This document shows positions 42,883 to 53,949 of a DNA stretch of 64,000 nucleotides, one piece after another. Under the pieces are notes generated by a model, which did no database searches, was not told the DNA's origin, and saw only the letters and a list, made by a program, of their open reading frames with translations. Source of the stretch: an uncultured bacterium (GTDB lineage Bacteria > Cyanobacteriota > Vampirovibrionia > Gastranaerophilales > Gastranaerophilaceae); assembly GCA_902783835.1 (NCBI GenBank), contig CACZSN010000044.1, forward strand, positions 56,532-120,531. The letters run 5' to 3'. A program made the translations under genes and the position numbers. Numbering within the stretch: position 1 is the first letter of the stretch; each line of letters begins with the position of its first letter.

Positions 42883-44718
42883 CTAATCGGAAATTAAAGT
42901 TTTCAAATATTCACGATAACCGTCAAGCGGCGGTTGTTCTTCTTTTAGCAAGATAAAATTACCCACAACAAGAACATCTATATCCGTGAACATAAAGCAG
43001 CGATAAGCATCCTCAGGAGAATTAACAAGGGGTTCGCCACGGACGTTGAAAGAAGTATTTACAACAACCGAACAACCGGTTAACTTTTTAAATTCATTGA
43101 TAATTGAATAATAACGGGGATTTGTATCTTTATTTACGGTTTGAAGTCTTGCAGAGTAATCGACGTGAGTTACCGCAGGAATTTTTGAACGGACAACGTT
43201 CAATTTATCAATACCGAACAGATTTGTATCATCTTCCGATAAAGGAACTCTGACATTTTCCGAAACATCAACGGTCAAAAGCATATAAGGACTCGAAAGA
43301 CCTTCTTTAATATCAAAAAATTTGCTTGCATCCTCTTCAAGACAAGTAGGAGCAAAAGGACGGAATGATTCACGTTTTTTGACTGCAAGATTTAATTTAC
43401 GTTGCATTTCAGTATTTCTTGCATCAGCCAAAATACTTCTGTTTCCGAGAGCTCTCGGACCGAATTCCGCACGGCCGTTCATATGACCTATACTTTTACC
43501 TTCTGAAATATACTTGGCAATCAATGGAATTAATTCACCGAATTCATCGTCAATTTTGCGATATTTCGCCCCAATTTTATCGAGTGATTGTTGAATTTCT
43601 TCTTCCGAAAATTCACTTCCCAAAAGACTTCCTTTTTGAGCATCGGGAAGAATTATTTTTCTTTCCTTATTAAGAACTTCATAATAAGCCCAAAGTGCCG
43701 CACCTAAAGCACCTCCGGCATCTCCGGATGCAGGTTGAATCCAAATATTATCGAAAATATTTTCTTTTAAAATCTTACCGTTTGCAACGCAATTCAATGC
43801 ACAACCGCCAGCAAGACAAAGATTTTTTTCGCCCGAAACTTTTCTGACATTTCTTGCAATTTTTAAAATAATTTCTTCCGTTACAACCTGCAAACTCTTG
43901 GCAATATCCATGTGCTTGCTTGTAAGCTCAGATTCAGATTTTCGAGCTTTCATACCGAATAAATCTTCAAATTTTGAATTATACATTCTTGTTCCGGTGC
44001 AGTAATCAAAATATTCCTGATTAAGCCAGAAAGAGCCGTCATCTTTGATATCTACAAGATTTTCTCTGATAATATCCGAATATTTATCTTCACCGTAAGG
44101 AGCAAGTCCCATAACTTTGTACTCACCTGAATTTACACGGAAACCCAAATATCCCGTAAATGCGGAATACAAAAGTCCGAGCGAATGAGGAAATTCCAAA
44201 ACCTGTTCAAAGTGAATTTCATTGTTATAACCGACACCCCAAGAAGAAGTAGTCCATTCTCCAACCCCGTCAAGGCATATAAATGCTGCATTTTCAAACG
44301 GAGAAGGATAAAATGCACTTGCGGCATGAGCACCGTGGTGCGTCGAAAAATAAATCGGACATTTCAATCTGTTTTCAAAATTTTTGTCAATAATCCTTGG
44401 CATATGAAGTTTTGTATTTAACCAAACGGGCATCGCCTTAACAAAAGAGGCAAGACTCTTTTCGGGATATGCAAGTTGAGTTTCCAAAATGCGTTCAAAT
44501 TTAATCAACGGTTTTTCATAATAAACAACACCGTTCAAATCTTCAGGCAATATTCCGGCATAATCAAGACAAAATTTAACGGCATTTTCAGGAAATGCAG
44601 AATCGTGTTTATGTCTTGTAAAACGTTCTTCGTGAGCGGCAGCAACGATTTCTCCGTCTTTTACAAGAGCGGCACCGCTGTCATGAAAATATGAACTTAC
44701 ACCTAAAATATATGTCAC
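42883..44718 (-). CDS. Carbamoyltransferase, NodU/CmcH (SxtI-like) family
   Basis: This 611-residue enzyme type transfers carbamoyl from carbamoyl phosphate via carbamoyl-AMP to a hydroxyl or amino acceptor. Seen: N-terminal ASKHA-like start ILGVSSYFHDSGAALVKDGEIVAAAHEERFTR, HHGAHAASAF metal/adenylate site, GGCALNCVANGKIL, GDAGGALGAALWA, GRAEFGPRALGNRSILADAR, and the C-terminal domain VVNTSFNVRGEPLVNSPEDA. The start is GTG at 44718 with AGGAG 5 nt upstream. It is preceded by SxtJ-like and DUF5989-like small genes; the acceptor (glycan or metabolite) is unknown. Confidence 0.92.
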   Translation of the reverse strand: MTYILGVSSYFHDSGAALVKDGEIVAAAHEERFTRHKHDSAFPENAVKFCLDYAGILPEDLNGVVYYEKPLIKFERILETQLAYPEKSLASFVKAMPVWLNTKLHMPRIIDKNFENRLKCPIYFSTHHGAHAASAFYPSPFENAAFICLDGVGEWTTSSWGVGYNNEIHFEQVLEFPHSLGLLYSAFTGYLGFRVNSGEYKVMGLAPYGEDKYSDIIRENLVDIKDDGSFWLNQEYFDYCTGTRMYNSKFEDLFGMKARKSESELTSKHMDIAKSLQVVTEEIILKIARNVRKVSGEKNLCLAGGCALNCVANGKILKENIFDNIWIQPASGDAGGALGAALWAYYEVLNKERKIILPDAQKGSLLGSEFSEEEIQQSLDKIGAKYRKIDDEFGELIPLIAKYISEGKSIGHMNGRAEFGPRALGNRSILADARNTEMQRKLNLAVKKRESFRPFAPTCLEEDASKFFDIKEGLSSPYMLLTVDVSENVRVPLSEDDTNLFGIDKLNVVRSKIPAVTHVDYSARLQTVNKDTNPRYYSIINEFKKLTGCSVVVNTSFNVRGEPLVNSPEDAYRCFMFTDIDVLVVGNFILLKEEQPPLDGYREYLKTLISD

Positions 44719-44726
44719 AATAACTC

Positions 44727-45128
44727 CTAATATTGGTTTTCATACGTCGGCTCAGACTCTTTTACATTTTTCCAATAAGAAGAACCTTTAGGTTTTTTCA
44801 AAGAAAGTCTGTCCCGACCTTTAATTTTTGCAACAACAGCAGTCGGCAATATTGCACACACCCACGTTATAACAAGAGCGATAACGGATACAACAATTCC
44901 TGCCGCCTGTAAAATTTTCTTTAAAAACTTATAAACAGCTTTATCAATATTTTTGCCGAACAACCTTACAACCCAAAGGGTCAACAAAATTGCCCAGCAA
45001 ACTTCTGCTATCAAAAGTGCCAATGTAACGTGATTTTTGTAATACAAAATCACCGAAGGTATTATCGGGAAAAACAAAAGTAAAAATTTGAAATTCCTTA
45101 AATCTTTTTGTGTCGGATTTTCAGCCAT
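44727..45128 (-). CDS. SxtJ-like small membrane protein
   Basis: This 133-residue protein has three to four transmembrane segments and a basic tail, VAKIKGRDRLSLKKPKGSSYWKNV. The order (short N-terminus, FKFLLLFFPII helix, then the last helix followed by KGRDRLSLKK...SYW) matches the SxtJ family as I know it, which accompanies carbamoyltransferases in saxitoxin clusters and elsewhere. AGGGTG lies 4 nt before the ATG. It lies 8 bp from the carbamoyltransferase start. Its molecular role is unknown. Confidence 0.72.
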   Translation of the reverse strand: MAENPTQKDLRNFKFLLLFFPIIPSVILYYKNHVTLALLIAEVCWAILLTLWVVRLFGKNIDKAVYKFLKKILQAAGIVVSVIALVITWVCAILPTAVVAKIKGRDRLSLKKPKGSSYWKNVKESEPTYENQY

Positions 45129-45136
45129 AAATCACC

Positions 45137-45292
45137 CTATATAATTGTGTAAATAAACGGTGAATACGGAGATGTTCCCACAACAATCAATAAAATTAAA
45201 AGAACTAAGAATACAATGGCGGGAAAAATCCAATATGCTTTATTTTTCCACATAAATGACCAAATTTCCGCAAAAATATTTTTTCTTTTCAT
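45137..45292 (-). CDS. DUF5989 (SxtK-like) small membrane protein
   Basis: This 51-residue protein starts MKRKNIFAEIWSFMWKNKAY and ends TSPYSPFIYTII, with one transmembrane helix between. The pattern W.f...NK.yWi.P...., helix, then S...PFIYT matches DUF5989, the third partner of the carbamoyltransferase/SxtJ pair. AGAGGGCAAT directly precedes the ATG and is identical to the site before the TPR gene upstream. TAG stop at 45137-45139. Confidence 0.78.
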   Translation of the reverse strand: MKRKNIFAEIWSFMWKNKAYWIFPAIVFLVLLILLIVVGTSPYSPFIYTII

Positions 45293-45322
45293 ATTGCCCT
45301 CTTTTGTATAATCATATCAATT

Positions 45323-47155
45323 CTAAAGCAATTCTGCAAGCATTGAAATAGCTTCGGAATCTTCAGGGAAAATTTCGGTATATCTGTGAAGATATTTCAC
45401 GGCATCATCTTTCTTATCAAGTTTCAATGCACATTTAGCCAAATTCATCAAATTTGCCGTATTTGTCGGATACTTTTTATCAATGTCCGCAAATAATCCT
45501 ATCGCATCGTGATAATTTTCTTCCGAAAAATATATTTGAGCCAACATATTTTCAACTTCGGGATTTTTATCAAGGAACATAGCATCCTCAAGAACCTGTT
45601 TTGCCGCATCAAAATTACCCTTCATAAAATATATTTTTCCAAGATTAAGAAGAATATCTATGTCTTGTGAATCTTCTTTAAGGGCACGTTCAAGAACACT
45701 TTGTGCTTCATCTGTTTTGCCCCGACGAAGTTTATTGAGGGCAATATTTAATAAAATATTTGCGGGCATGGAAATAGCTTCCAAAACTTTATCATAAAGT
45801 TCATCAGCTTTTTCGGAATCGCCGGTCATGTGAAAATAATTTCCGTATTCATAGGTAATATACGGATTTTCCGGATCAAGAGCAACCGCTTTTTCAAACT
45901 CTTCTTTTGCATAATCAAAAAGTCTTGAATCAAGATATAATACAGCCAAATCCTTATGTGCCGCCGCAAAATCAGGATTTAACTGAATAACTTTCTTTAA
46001 AAGCTGCTCAGCCTTGTCCTTATCGCCCGTATATCCGCACAAAATTGCAAAATCATAATAAATATTTTCATCAACTTTGCCTTTTTTGAGCAAACCCATA
46101 TAGACATCTTTTGCTGAATCATAATCTCTCAACTTAATTCTTATTTCCGCGATTTTCAATTTAACTTGGAATGCGGTATTTTCGGAAGTATCAAGTTTTC
46201 CAAATATTTCAAGAGCTTTTTCGTAATCCTTTATACCTTCATAAGCACATCCCAAATTGAATTTATGGATGACTTTATCGGGTTCTTGCGAGGACAGGAT
46301 TTCAAAATATTTCACTGCATCTTCGTAATCTTCAGAATCAAGTGCAGTATTTGCCATAGAAGTTAAATAAAACGGAGAAGGTTCAAGTTCGTACGCAGAT
46401 TTAGCAAATTTGTACGCTTTTTTAAAATCCTTCAAAAATCTTGCGGCAACGGAAATATTATAGTGAGTTACGGGGTTTGTATCATCAACTTCATACGAAG
46501 CTTCAAAAGCCTTCAAAGCCTCTTCCATTCTGCCGATTGCAAGATTTGCAGAGCCTAAATTATTAAGCATGAGCGGATGATTAGGATGAACGGACAAAGA
46601 TTTTTCAAAAAGCTGAATAGCCTTGTCATACTTACCTGCCGCCATATAAACAGTGCCAATCATATAAAAAATTTGATAATCGGAAGAACCGAGTTCAAAA
46701 ATTGCTTTTTCGTATTCTTCAATTTTGTCAGGCTGATTTGATTGCATATACATAATTACGAGACTTTTATATGCATCTATATAATCAGGTCTGAGTTCAA
46801 TAACTTTTTTATAAGCATTTTCTGCAACTTCAATATTTCCGAGCTTGTCAGCCATGCTTCCGAGATAGAACCAAGATGTTGCATCCTCCGGAGTCAAATC
46901 AACAACCCTCTTAAAATCTAAAAATGCTTTTTCTTTTAAATCCAAATTAACGTTGCAAAGCCCGATATTTTTCCATATTTCAGGATTTTTTTCTTCACTT
47001 TTTAACATTTCCGTCAAAACGACCTTTGCCTCGGTAAACTTCTTTTCCTGAATTAAAGCAAGTGCATCTTCCATCGTAAAATTACCGTTTTCAAGTATAT
47101 TACCGCAATTATTTTCGGCTAAAACTTTTTTTTCTTCCGTATTATTATTTTCCAT
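45323..47155 (-). CDS. Tetratricopeptide-repeat protein
   Basis: This 610-residue protein, from about residue 25 to the end, is a continuous array of roughly 16 TPR units (for example LGNIEVAENAYKKVIELRPDYIDAYK and GKYDKAIQLFEKSLSVHPNHPLMLNNLGSANLAIGRMEEAL). No signal peptide or catalytic domain, so it is probably a cytoplasmic scaffold. The start at 47155 is chosen for AGAGGGCAAT just before that ATG rather than the ATG 30 bp upstream. It heads the operon leading to the carbamoyltransferase cassette and polA. Confidence 0.88.
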   Translation of the reverse strand: MENNNTEEKKVLAENNCGNILENGNFTMEDALALIQEKKFTEAKVVLTEMLKSEEKNPEIWKNIGLCNVNLDLKEKAFLDFKRVVDLTPEDATSWFYLGSMADKLGNIEVAENAYKKVIELRPDYIDAYKSLVIMYMQSNQPDKIEEYEKAIFELGSSDYQIFYMIGTVYMAAGKYDKAIQLFEKSLSVHPNHPLMLNNLGSANLAIGRMEEALKAFEASYEVDDTNPVTHYNISVAARFLKDFKKAYKFAKSAYELEPSPFYLTSMANTALDSEDYEDAVKYFEILSSQEPDKVIHKFNLGCAYEGIKDYEKALEIFGKLDTSENTAFQVKLKIAEIRIKLRDYDSAKDVYMGLLKKGKVDENIYYDFAILCGYTGDKDKAEQLLKKVIQLNPDFAAAHKDLAVLYLDSRLFDYAKEEFEKAVALDPENPYITYEYGNYFHMTGDSEKADELYDKVLEAISMPANILLNIALNKLRRGKTDEAQSVLERALKEDSQDIDILLNLGKIYFMKGNFDAAKQVLEDAMFLDKNPEVENMLAQIYFSEENYHDAIGLFADIDKKYPTNTANLMNLAKCALKLDKKDDAVKYLHRYTEIFPEDSEAISMLAELL

Positions 47156-47247
47156 ATTGCCCTCTTGCCCAAAATCATACCACAAAAGAGCGAACTTGAA
47201 AAAAAACTGATTTAATGTTGTAATAAATGTGATACAGGAGATTTATT

Positions 47248-48836
<1,589 letters not shown>

Positions 48837-49661
48837 TTATTGTTGTTCAGTGTCAATATAACCTCTTGTTGAATATCTGCTTAATTGGCGAACATAAGAT
48901 TGTTTGTCCAATTTTTGTGCCAAATCAATCGGAGAATTACCTCTGATATCAACAACATCAACCAAAGCACCCGCACTTAGCAGGATATTTAAAATATAAG
49001 AATTATCTTGAGTAACGGCATAGTGAAGAGCTGTTTGACCGTACATATTTTGCATATTGGGGTCGGCTCCTTTTGTCAACAAATAAGACAACATTTGTTC
49101 TCTGCCAAGTAAAGAAGCGTATTGAACCATAGACAAACCTTGTTCCGTACGGGTTCTGATACTAACACCTTCATCCAAAAGTTTTTCAAGAATTTCTATA
49201 TTGTTACCTTCAATCGCACAAAATACCGGAGTTAAACCATTTGAAGCATTTTTTTGAAGGATGTTTGCATTGGCATCCAAAAGAACATTCACCGCATCGA
49301 TATTACCTGTTTGAGCGGCGGCACAAAGAGGGGAAACTCCTAATTTACCCATAGCATCAACATTTGCACCTGAGCGGATATAGAGCTTAATTTTTCTCAT
49401 ATCTGTTGAACGAATTGTATGGATAAAACCATCCGATGAAAATTTTTCACCTGTCAAGACAAGCTCAGTCTTGAAAAATTCCTGACGTAAAAAATCGAAA
49501 GGTCCGAGAGACAAGTCAGGATTATACAAAATAGCAGGTATAGCAGATAAAATAAGAACCAAACAGAGAACTTTTATTGTAGCATGTAAAGTCTTTCGAC
49601 TTTTTTCCGCTTTTTTTATTTCTTCTTCCGTTAAATCAGTTCTTTTTTTATCTGCTGCCAT
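48837..49661 (-). CDS. Membrane-anchored ankyrin-repeat protein
   Basis: In this 274-residue protein a charged cytoplasmic N-terminus is followed by one transmembrane helix (about residues 27-46: TIKVLCLVLILSAIPAILY). The remainder, probably periplasmic, contains about five ankyrin repeats (GVSPLCAAAQTGNIDAVNVLLDANANI, GLTPVFCAIEGNNIEILEKLLDEGV, GQTALHYAVTQDNSYILNILLSAGA). It probably mediates protein-protein contact; the partner is unknown. It follows the nucleoside transporter by 9 bp on the same strand. Confidence 0.82.
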   Translation of the reverse strand: MAADKKRTDLTEEEIKKAEKSRKTLHATIKVLCLVLILSAIPAILYNPDLSLGPFDFLRQEFFKTELVLTGEKFSSDGFIHTIRSTDMRKIKLYIRSGANVDAMGKLGVSPLCAAAQTGNIDAVNVLLDANANILQKNASNGLTPVFCAIEGNNIEILEKLLDEGVSIRTRTEQGLSMVQYASLLGREQMLSYLLTKGADPNMQNMYGQTALHYAVTQDNSYILNILLSAGALVDVVDIRGNSPIDLAQKLDKQSYVRQLSRYSTRGYIDTEQQ

Positions 49662-49670
49662 GAATATATC

Positions 49671-50972
49671 CTATAAACTTACTACGATACCTGCAATACA
49701 AGCAGATACGTAAGATGTGAGTGTACCGCAAATCATAGCCTTTATTGCTAATCTTGCAAGATTTTTTCTTTGAGTCGGAGCAAGTTCGCCGATACCGCCG
49801 ATTTGGATTGCAACCGTTGAAAGGTTAGCAAAACCGGCAAGAGCAAATGTTGAAATAGCAATACTCTTTGTAAATTCAGGAGCGAAAGTCATAACTCCGT
49901 TTACCATATGACCGTTAAATAATTCAGGGAAATGAAGGTATGCAACGCATTCATTTACAATCAATTTTTCACCGATTAACGTACCTACGGCATTAACAGT
50001 ATCACTTGAAGCACCCATAACCCAAGCAAATACGGAGAATATTTTTCCGATAACCATTTGCAAAGAGAAATGATTCAAATCAATACCGATACCTGACCAA
50101 TCCATATGGCAAGTGCCTGCGAGGAACAAACCTACTTTTCCGAAAAGAACATTGATAAATGCAATTAAACCGACAAGGGCAATCAAAGAAGCGATAACGT
50201 TTAATGAAACTTTCATACCGTCACCCGCACCTTTGGAAACAGCGGCGAGAACGTTTGCATCGGTTCTTCTTCTGCTGATTTTAAAATCATCTTTTGTTTT
50301 CGGTTCTTCAACTTCAGGGTAAACGATTTTTGAAATAACAAATGCCCCCGGAGCAGACATTACAGATGCTGCGAGCAAGTATTCAAGCGGAATACCGAAA
50401 CTTGCACTACCGTACATAGCCAAACAACCTGCTGAAAGACATGCTGTTGAACCTGTCATTGATGATAAAAGTTCAGAACGGGTTAAATTAGGCAAATAAG
50501 GTTTAATCATTGATTGAGCCGCAACGTTGCCGACAAAAGGACTTGCACAGTTTGAAAGAGCTTCTGCACCGCTGACGTCCATAAGTTTGTTCATAATTTT
50601 TCCCAAGAACAAAATAACTCTTTGCATTATGCCATAGTAGTAAAGAATATTTACCAAACTCATAATAAAAATCATTGTTGCAATCAACATAATTGCGTAA
50701 ATGAAGCCAAAACCTACGGTATCAGTAAGTTTTTCGCCAAATACAAATGCTGCACCTTCCATGGATGCTGCCAATATTTTGTTAATAACTTGAGCTATAA
50801 ATCCGAAAATTTGTTGTCCGACTGGGACTTTCAAAATGAATACAGCCAAAAGGACTTGTAATAAAAATCCGACACCTACGGTTTTGTAATTAATTCTTTT
50901 TCTGTTATTCGACATCAAAACCGCTATGCCGATAAACACCATAATTCCGATAAGACCAGTAAAATTACTCAT
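49671..50972 (-). CDS. nupC: Concentrative nucleoside transporter, NupC/CNT family
   Basis: This 433-residue inner-membrane cation/nucleoside symporter has family phrases GFGFIYAIMLIATMIFIMSLVNILYYYGIMQ, SGAEALSNCASPFVGNVAAQSMIKPYLPNLTRSEL, STACLSAGCLAMYGS, MSAPGAFVISKIVYPE and IAISTFALAGFANLSTVAIQIGGIGELAPTQR. The start at 50972 has GGAG 4 nt upstream; an ATG 18 bp earlier lacks this. It supplies nucleosides for salvage, with ndk and tgt close by but oppositely oriented. Confidence 0.95.
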   Translation of the reverse strand: MSNFTGLIGIMVFIGIAVLMSNNRKRINYKTVGVGFLLQVLLAVFILKVPVGQQIFGFIAQVINKILAASMEGAAFVFGEKLTDTVGFGFIYAIMLIATMIFIMSLVNILYYYGIMQRVILFLGKIMNKLMDVSGAEALSNCASPFVGNVAAQSMIKPYLPNLTRSELLSSMTGSTACLSAGCLAMYGSASFGIPLEYLLAASVMSAPGAFVISKIVYPEVEEPKTKDDFKISRRRTDANVLAAVSKGAGDGMKVSLNVIASLIALVGLIAFINVLFGKVGLFLAGTCHMDWSGIGIDLNHFSLQMVIGKIFSVFAWVMGASSDTVNAVGTLIGEKLIVNECVAYLHFPELFNGHMVNGVMTFAPEFTKSIAISTFALAGFANLSTVAIQIGGIGELAPTQRKNLARLAIKAMICGTLTSYVSACIAGIVVSL

Positions 50973-51106
50973 ATTTCTCCAATCACACAATCTGCTATGG
51001 AATAATTTTACAGCAAAATATCAAAAAATACTTTATTTTTAATCCTGATTATTACGAAAAAGACACAATCCGTTAATTTTTTTTCTTAAATAAATATAAT
51101 TAAATT

Positions 51107-52270
51107 ATGAAAAAGATTTTTGTTATTATATTAGTTTTATTGTTAACCCCAATGGTTGCATTTTCTGACGAAAAAACCCCCGTAAGATTTATATATATTA
51201 ACGGGGCAAACAACGATACACCGCAAATGAAACAATGGTTTTTTGACGGTATAGGAAAATTGCATACTCAAATGAAAAAACAGTTCGATAACTCTGAATT
51301 TGTTTATGAAAAATTCCTTAAAAACGGCGAAAGAGATATTCTCTCTCAACCTGAAATATATTTTTGGGGCGATGAAGCCGCAAAAAATCTTCAAACCGTA
51401 AATGCAAAACTTGAACTTACGGGCATGCTCAGTCCGAAACTTGCTCAATCAATCAGAAGTTTCTTCGGACACTGTATGCACGATGCTATTTGGGTTCAAA
51501 AATCTCATAATATGCAAAAAATTGTAAAAGATTTGCATAAACAAGTTCTCGATTGCAATAAAAGAGGTGAAAAAGCAGTTCTTTTCGGATACAGTGCCGG
51601 AAGTTTTATCACGTACAGATACCTTTTTTATAAAGTCCCTTACTTCACTGTTGAAACAATGAAAAAGAAAATGAACTTGGATGAAAATCAACTCAAGTAC
51701 ATAACTGAACATAAAATCAATCCGACATGCTTAGATGCATTGACACAAGTGAATTTGGCCTATTACACCTCCGAAGAACGACTGATTCCAAACAGAAACT
51801 TCGAAGAATTCAAAAAAGCTTATGATTCTTTAAACGGAATTACAAATACCGCATGTATCCCTGATAACACCGTTTTGGGCATCGTAAACTATGCAAGTCC
51901 GCTTGTACTTTTCTATTCCGATTTCAATGACCCGACAATCGAAATTACGGAATATAATGAAGATTTATTTTTAAATATGAAAGATAATGATATTTTTTGG
52001 CTGACAGTAAACTTTAGCAACGATCCTCTCGGCTATCCGCTTTCGAGGAATTTAACCGACCAAGAAATTGAAGAAATTCACAATATGTCTTTCAAAAAAG
52101 ACGGTCGAGGATTTTTCCACGACAAATCAGACTTCAGATGCCCGACAATCTGCCTTTCCGCACACACTTCTTACTGGAAATATGCGAAAAAATTTGCAAA
52201 AGCGGTAGTCAAAGCTTATGAAGAAGGTTACAGAAATTTTTACCCTGAAGATGATGAAGAAAATCTATAA
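51107..52270 (+). CDS. Secreted alpha/beta-hydrolase-like protein
   Basis: This 387-residue protein has a signal peptide (residues 1-20, ending VAFS). IYINGANND after the first strand resembles an oxyanion loop, VLFGYSAGSFITYRY contains the nucleophile elbow GYSAG (Ser163), and SAHTSYW (His353) is a plausible catalytic His. This suggests a periplasmic esterase or lipase of unknown substrate. There is no SD; TATAAT (51095-51100) ends 6 nt before the ATG. It overlaps the downstream glycosyltransferase start. Confidence 0.72.
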   Translation: MKKIFVIILVLLLTPMVAFSDEKTPVRFIYINGANNDTPQMKQWFFDGIGKLHTQMKKQFDNSEFVYEKFLKNGERDILSQPEIYFWGDEAAKNLQTVNAKLELTGMLSPKLAQSIRSFFGHCMHDAIWVQKSHNMQKIVKDLHKQVLDCNKRGEKAVLFGYSAGSFITYRYLFYKVPYFTVETMKKKMNLDENQLKYITEHKINPTCLDALTQVNLAYYTSEERLIPNRNFEEFKKAYDSLNGITNTACIPDNTVLGIVNYASPLVLFYSDFNDPTIEITEYNEDLFLNMKDNDIFWLTVNFSNDPLGYPLSRNLTDQEIEEIHNMSFKKDGRGFFHDKSDFRCPTICLSAHTSYWKYAKKFAKAVVKAYEEGYRNFYPEDDEENL

Positions 52271-53936
52271 TAATAAAATAAAAGAATACTTAAATAAAAA
52301 TATTCCCGAGATAACACTAATAGTGTTATCTATTGTTATGAGCGGTATATATTTCTATTCTCATGGAAATATATCCACAGACACAGGTCGTGAAGCAATA
52401 ATTCCGATGGCATTATTAAACGGACAAGTAATGTATAAAGATATTTTGAATATTTATGCACCGCTTGCTTATTACTTAAATGCGATTTTAACGGCAATAT
52501 TCGGAATCAGGCTTGAAAGCTTGTACATTGGAGGAATTATAAGCACCTTAATTTCAACAATAATGTTATTTAAAATATCCAAAAAATTTTTTGATATAAA
52601 TATTTCATTATGGTTAACATGTTTTATTGCTATCACTTGTTTTTATAACTCAAGTCTTTTTAATTACATAATGCCATATGCTTATGCGGTCACTTATGCA
52701 CTTTGTTTTATATTTTGTTCAACATACTTTTTGATAGAATTTTTAGAAAAAAAAGAAAATAAATATCTGTACCTGTCAGCTTTGTTAAGCGGTTGTGCTT
52801 TTGCATGCAAAGTGGAATATATTGGCATACCCTTAATAACACTATTTGTGTCATTGTTTTTAACAAAAAACAAGAGTACTGTTTTTAAGACATTTGCAAC
52901 TATTTGTGTTATTCCTTTTATTTCTTATTTATTTCCTTTTTTGCAAGGAATGAGCATCAACGAGGGCATTGAAGCATTCAAAATATTTCTAAAAGAAGCA
53001 ACCGTGCCATCAATGCAAACATTCACAAAAGTTGTCGGTGCGGTCTTTACACCTGCTGATATTATAATTTGGATAAAGGGTTTGATTTTATTTTCGATTT
53101 TTATCGGAATAGGTTATCTGTTATTCAAAAAAGCAAAACGAATTGTCAGTTATGTAATAACACTATTTGTGTTATCGATTATTCATTACATATCACGGGG
53201 AGAAATTCATTTTTCGGCAATTGCAATTGTATTGGTCGGATACTTAATTTTTAATTTCAAAAAATTAATTAGTAATAAATCATTATTCATTTTAGTACTA
53301 ATTGCATTATTATCGGCATTAAAAACTTTTTATAACACAGATTTATCAATGTACGGAGTTTTCACTTTACCGTTATTATTAATTGCGGCAATTGCAGTTA
53401 TTCAAAAAGATTACGCAGAAAAAATTGAAAACAAATTCAAAATAGATTTTAAAGGTTTTATTGCGTTTTTACTTGCGGCAGGAACTTTTTCAAATTTTAT
53501 CTACGGAATTAATAAAAAGAATTTTTATTCCGCACCGATTGAAACAAGTCGCGGAAGAATAGAAACAACCGAAATTTGGAAAGATGAAGCCGTAAAACTT
53601 CTTGATTTTATAAAAAATAATACAAACGAAAATGATAAAATTTTATTTTTGCCTGAAGGAGCGATGTTTAATTTTCTGAGCAATCGCTCAACAGATATGA
53701 AAATGTACGTATTAGATATGCCCTTTATAGAGACTTTAGGGGAAGAAAAAATCGAAGAAGGTCTTTCACAATACAAATATATTGCGATAATTGACGGATT
53801 TGGCTTGTACGATTTTGGAATGCCGAGATATTATTTCAAACCTAATAAAATCACTGAAAGAATACAAAAAGATTATGGTGTAATATACATCAATAAGACA
53901 AAAGAAACGGAAGTTATATTTCTTGAAAGAAAATAG
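52251..53936 (+). CDS. GT-C glycosyltransferase (ArnT/PMT-like membrane protein)
   Basis: This 561-residue protein has about ten or more transmembrane helices and a C-terminal extracytoplasmic domain. STDTGREAIIPMALLNGQVMYKDI, after the first helix, is the GT-C loop with catalytic Asp and the typical GRE..IP....G...Y.DI pattern of lipid-linked sugar transferases. An upstream ATG at 52218 is also open; 52251 is preferred as it gives the usual short cytoplasmic start and a 20-nt overlap with the previous gene. Three copies of the interspersed palindromic repeat lie inside helices, each read as ITL(F/I)V. Sugar and acceptor are unknown. Confidence 0.8.
   Translation: MMKKIYNNKIKEYLNKNIPEITLIVLSIVMSGIYFYSHGNISTDTGREAIIPMALLNGQVMYKDILNIYAPLAYYLNAILTAIFGIRLESLYIGGIISTLISTIMLFKISKKFFDINISLWLTCFIAITCFYNSSLFNYIMPYAYAVTYALCFIFCSTYFLIEFLEKKENKYLYLSALLSGCAFACKVEYIGIPLITLFVSLFLTKNKSTVFKTFATICVIPFISYLFPFLQGMSINEGIEAFKIFLKEATVPSMQTFTKVVGAVFTPADIIIWIKGLILFSIFIGIGYLLFKKAKRIVSYVITLFVLSIIHYISRGEIHFSAIAIVLVGYLIFNFKKLISNKSLFILVLIALLSALKTFYNTDLSMYGVFTLPLLLIAAIAVIQKDYAEKIENKFKIDFKGFIAFLLAAGTFSNFIYGINKKNFYSAPIETSRGRIETTEIWKDEAVKLLDFIKNNTNENDKILFLPEGAMFNFLSNRSTDMKMYVLDMPFIETLGEEKIEEGLSQYKYIAIIDGFGLYDFGMPRYYFKPNKITERIQKDYGVIYINKTKETEVIFLERK
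52311..52329. repeat. Interspersed palindromic repeat, copy 5 (inside gene)
   Basis: ATAACACTAATAGTGTTAT, a perfect 19-bp palindrome about its centre. It is read as I-T-L-I-V-L in the first transmembrane helix of the GT-C protein. Confidence 0.7.
52836..52854. repeat. Interspersed palindromic repeat, copy 6 (inside gene)
   Basis: ATAACACTATTTGTGTCAT, one mismatch to the consensus. It is read as I-T-L-F-V-S in a transmembrane helix of the GT-C protein, in the same frame as copies 5 and 7. Confidence 0.7.
53157..53175. repeat. Interspersed palindromic repeat, copy 7 (inside gene)
   Basis: ATAACACTATTTGTGTTAT, the consensus form. It is read as I-T-L-F-V-L in a transmembrane helix of the GT-C protein. 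Confidence 0.7.
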
Positions 53937-53949
53937 AAAGTGAGGAAAT

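Noticed and set aside
42883..45292. Saxitoxin biosynthesis
   Set aside because: Only the carbamoyltransferase and two small membrane proteins resemble sxt genes; no polyketide, amidinotransferase or oxygenase genes are present. The trio is known to me outside toxin clusters.
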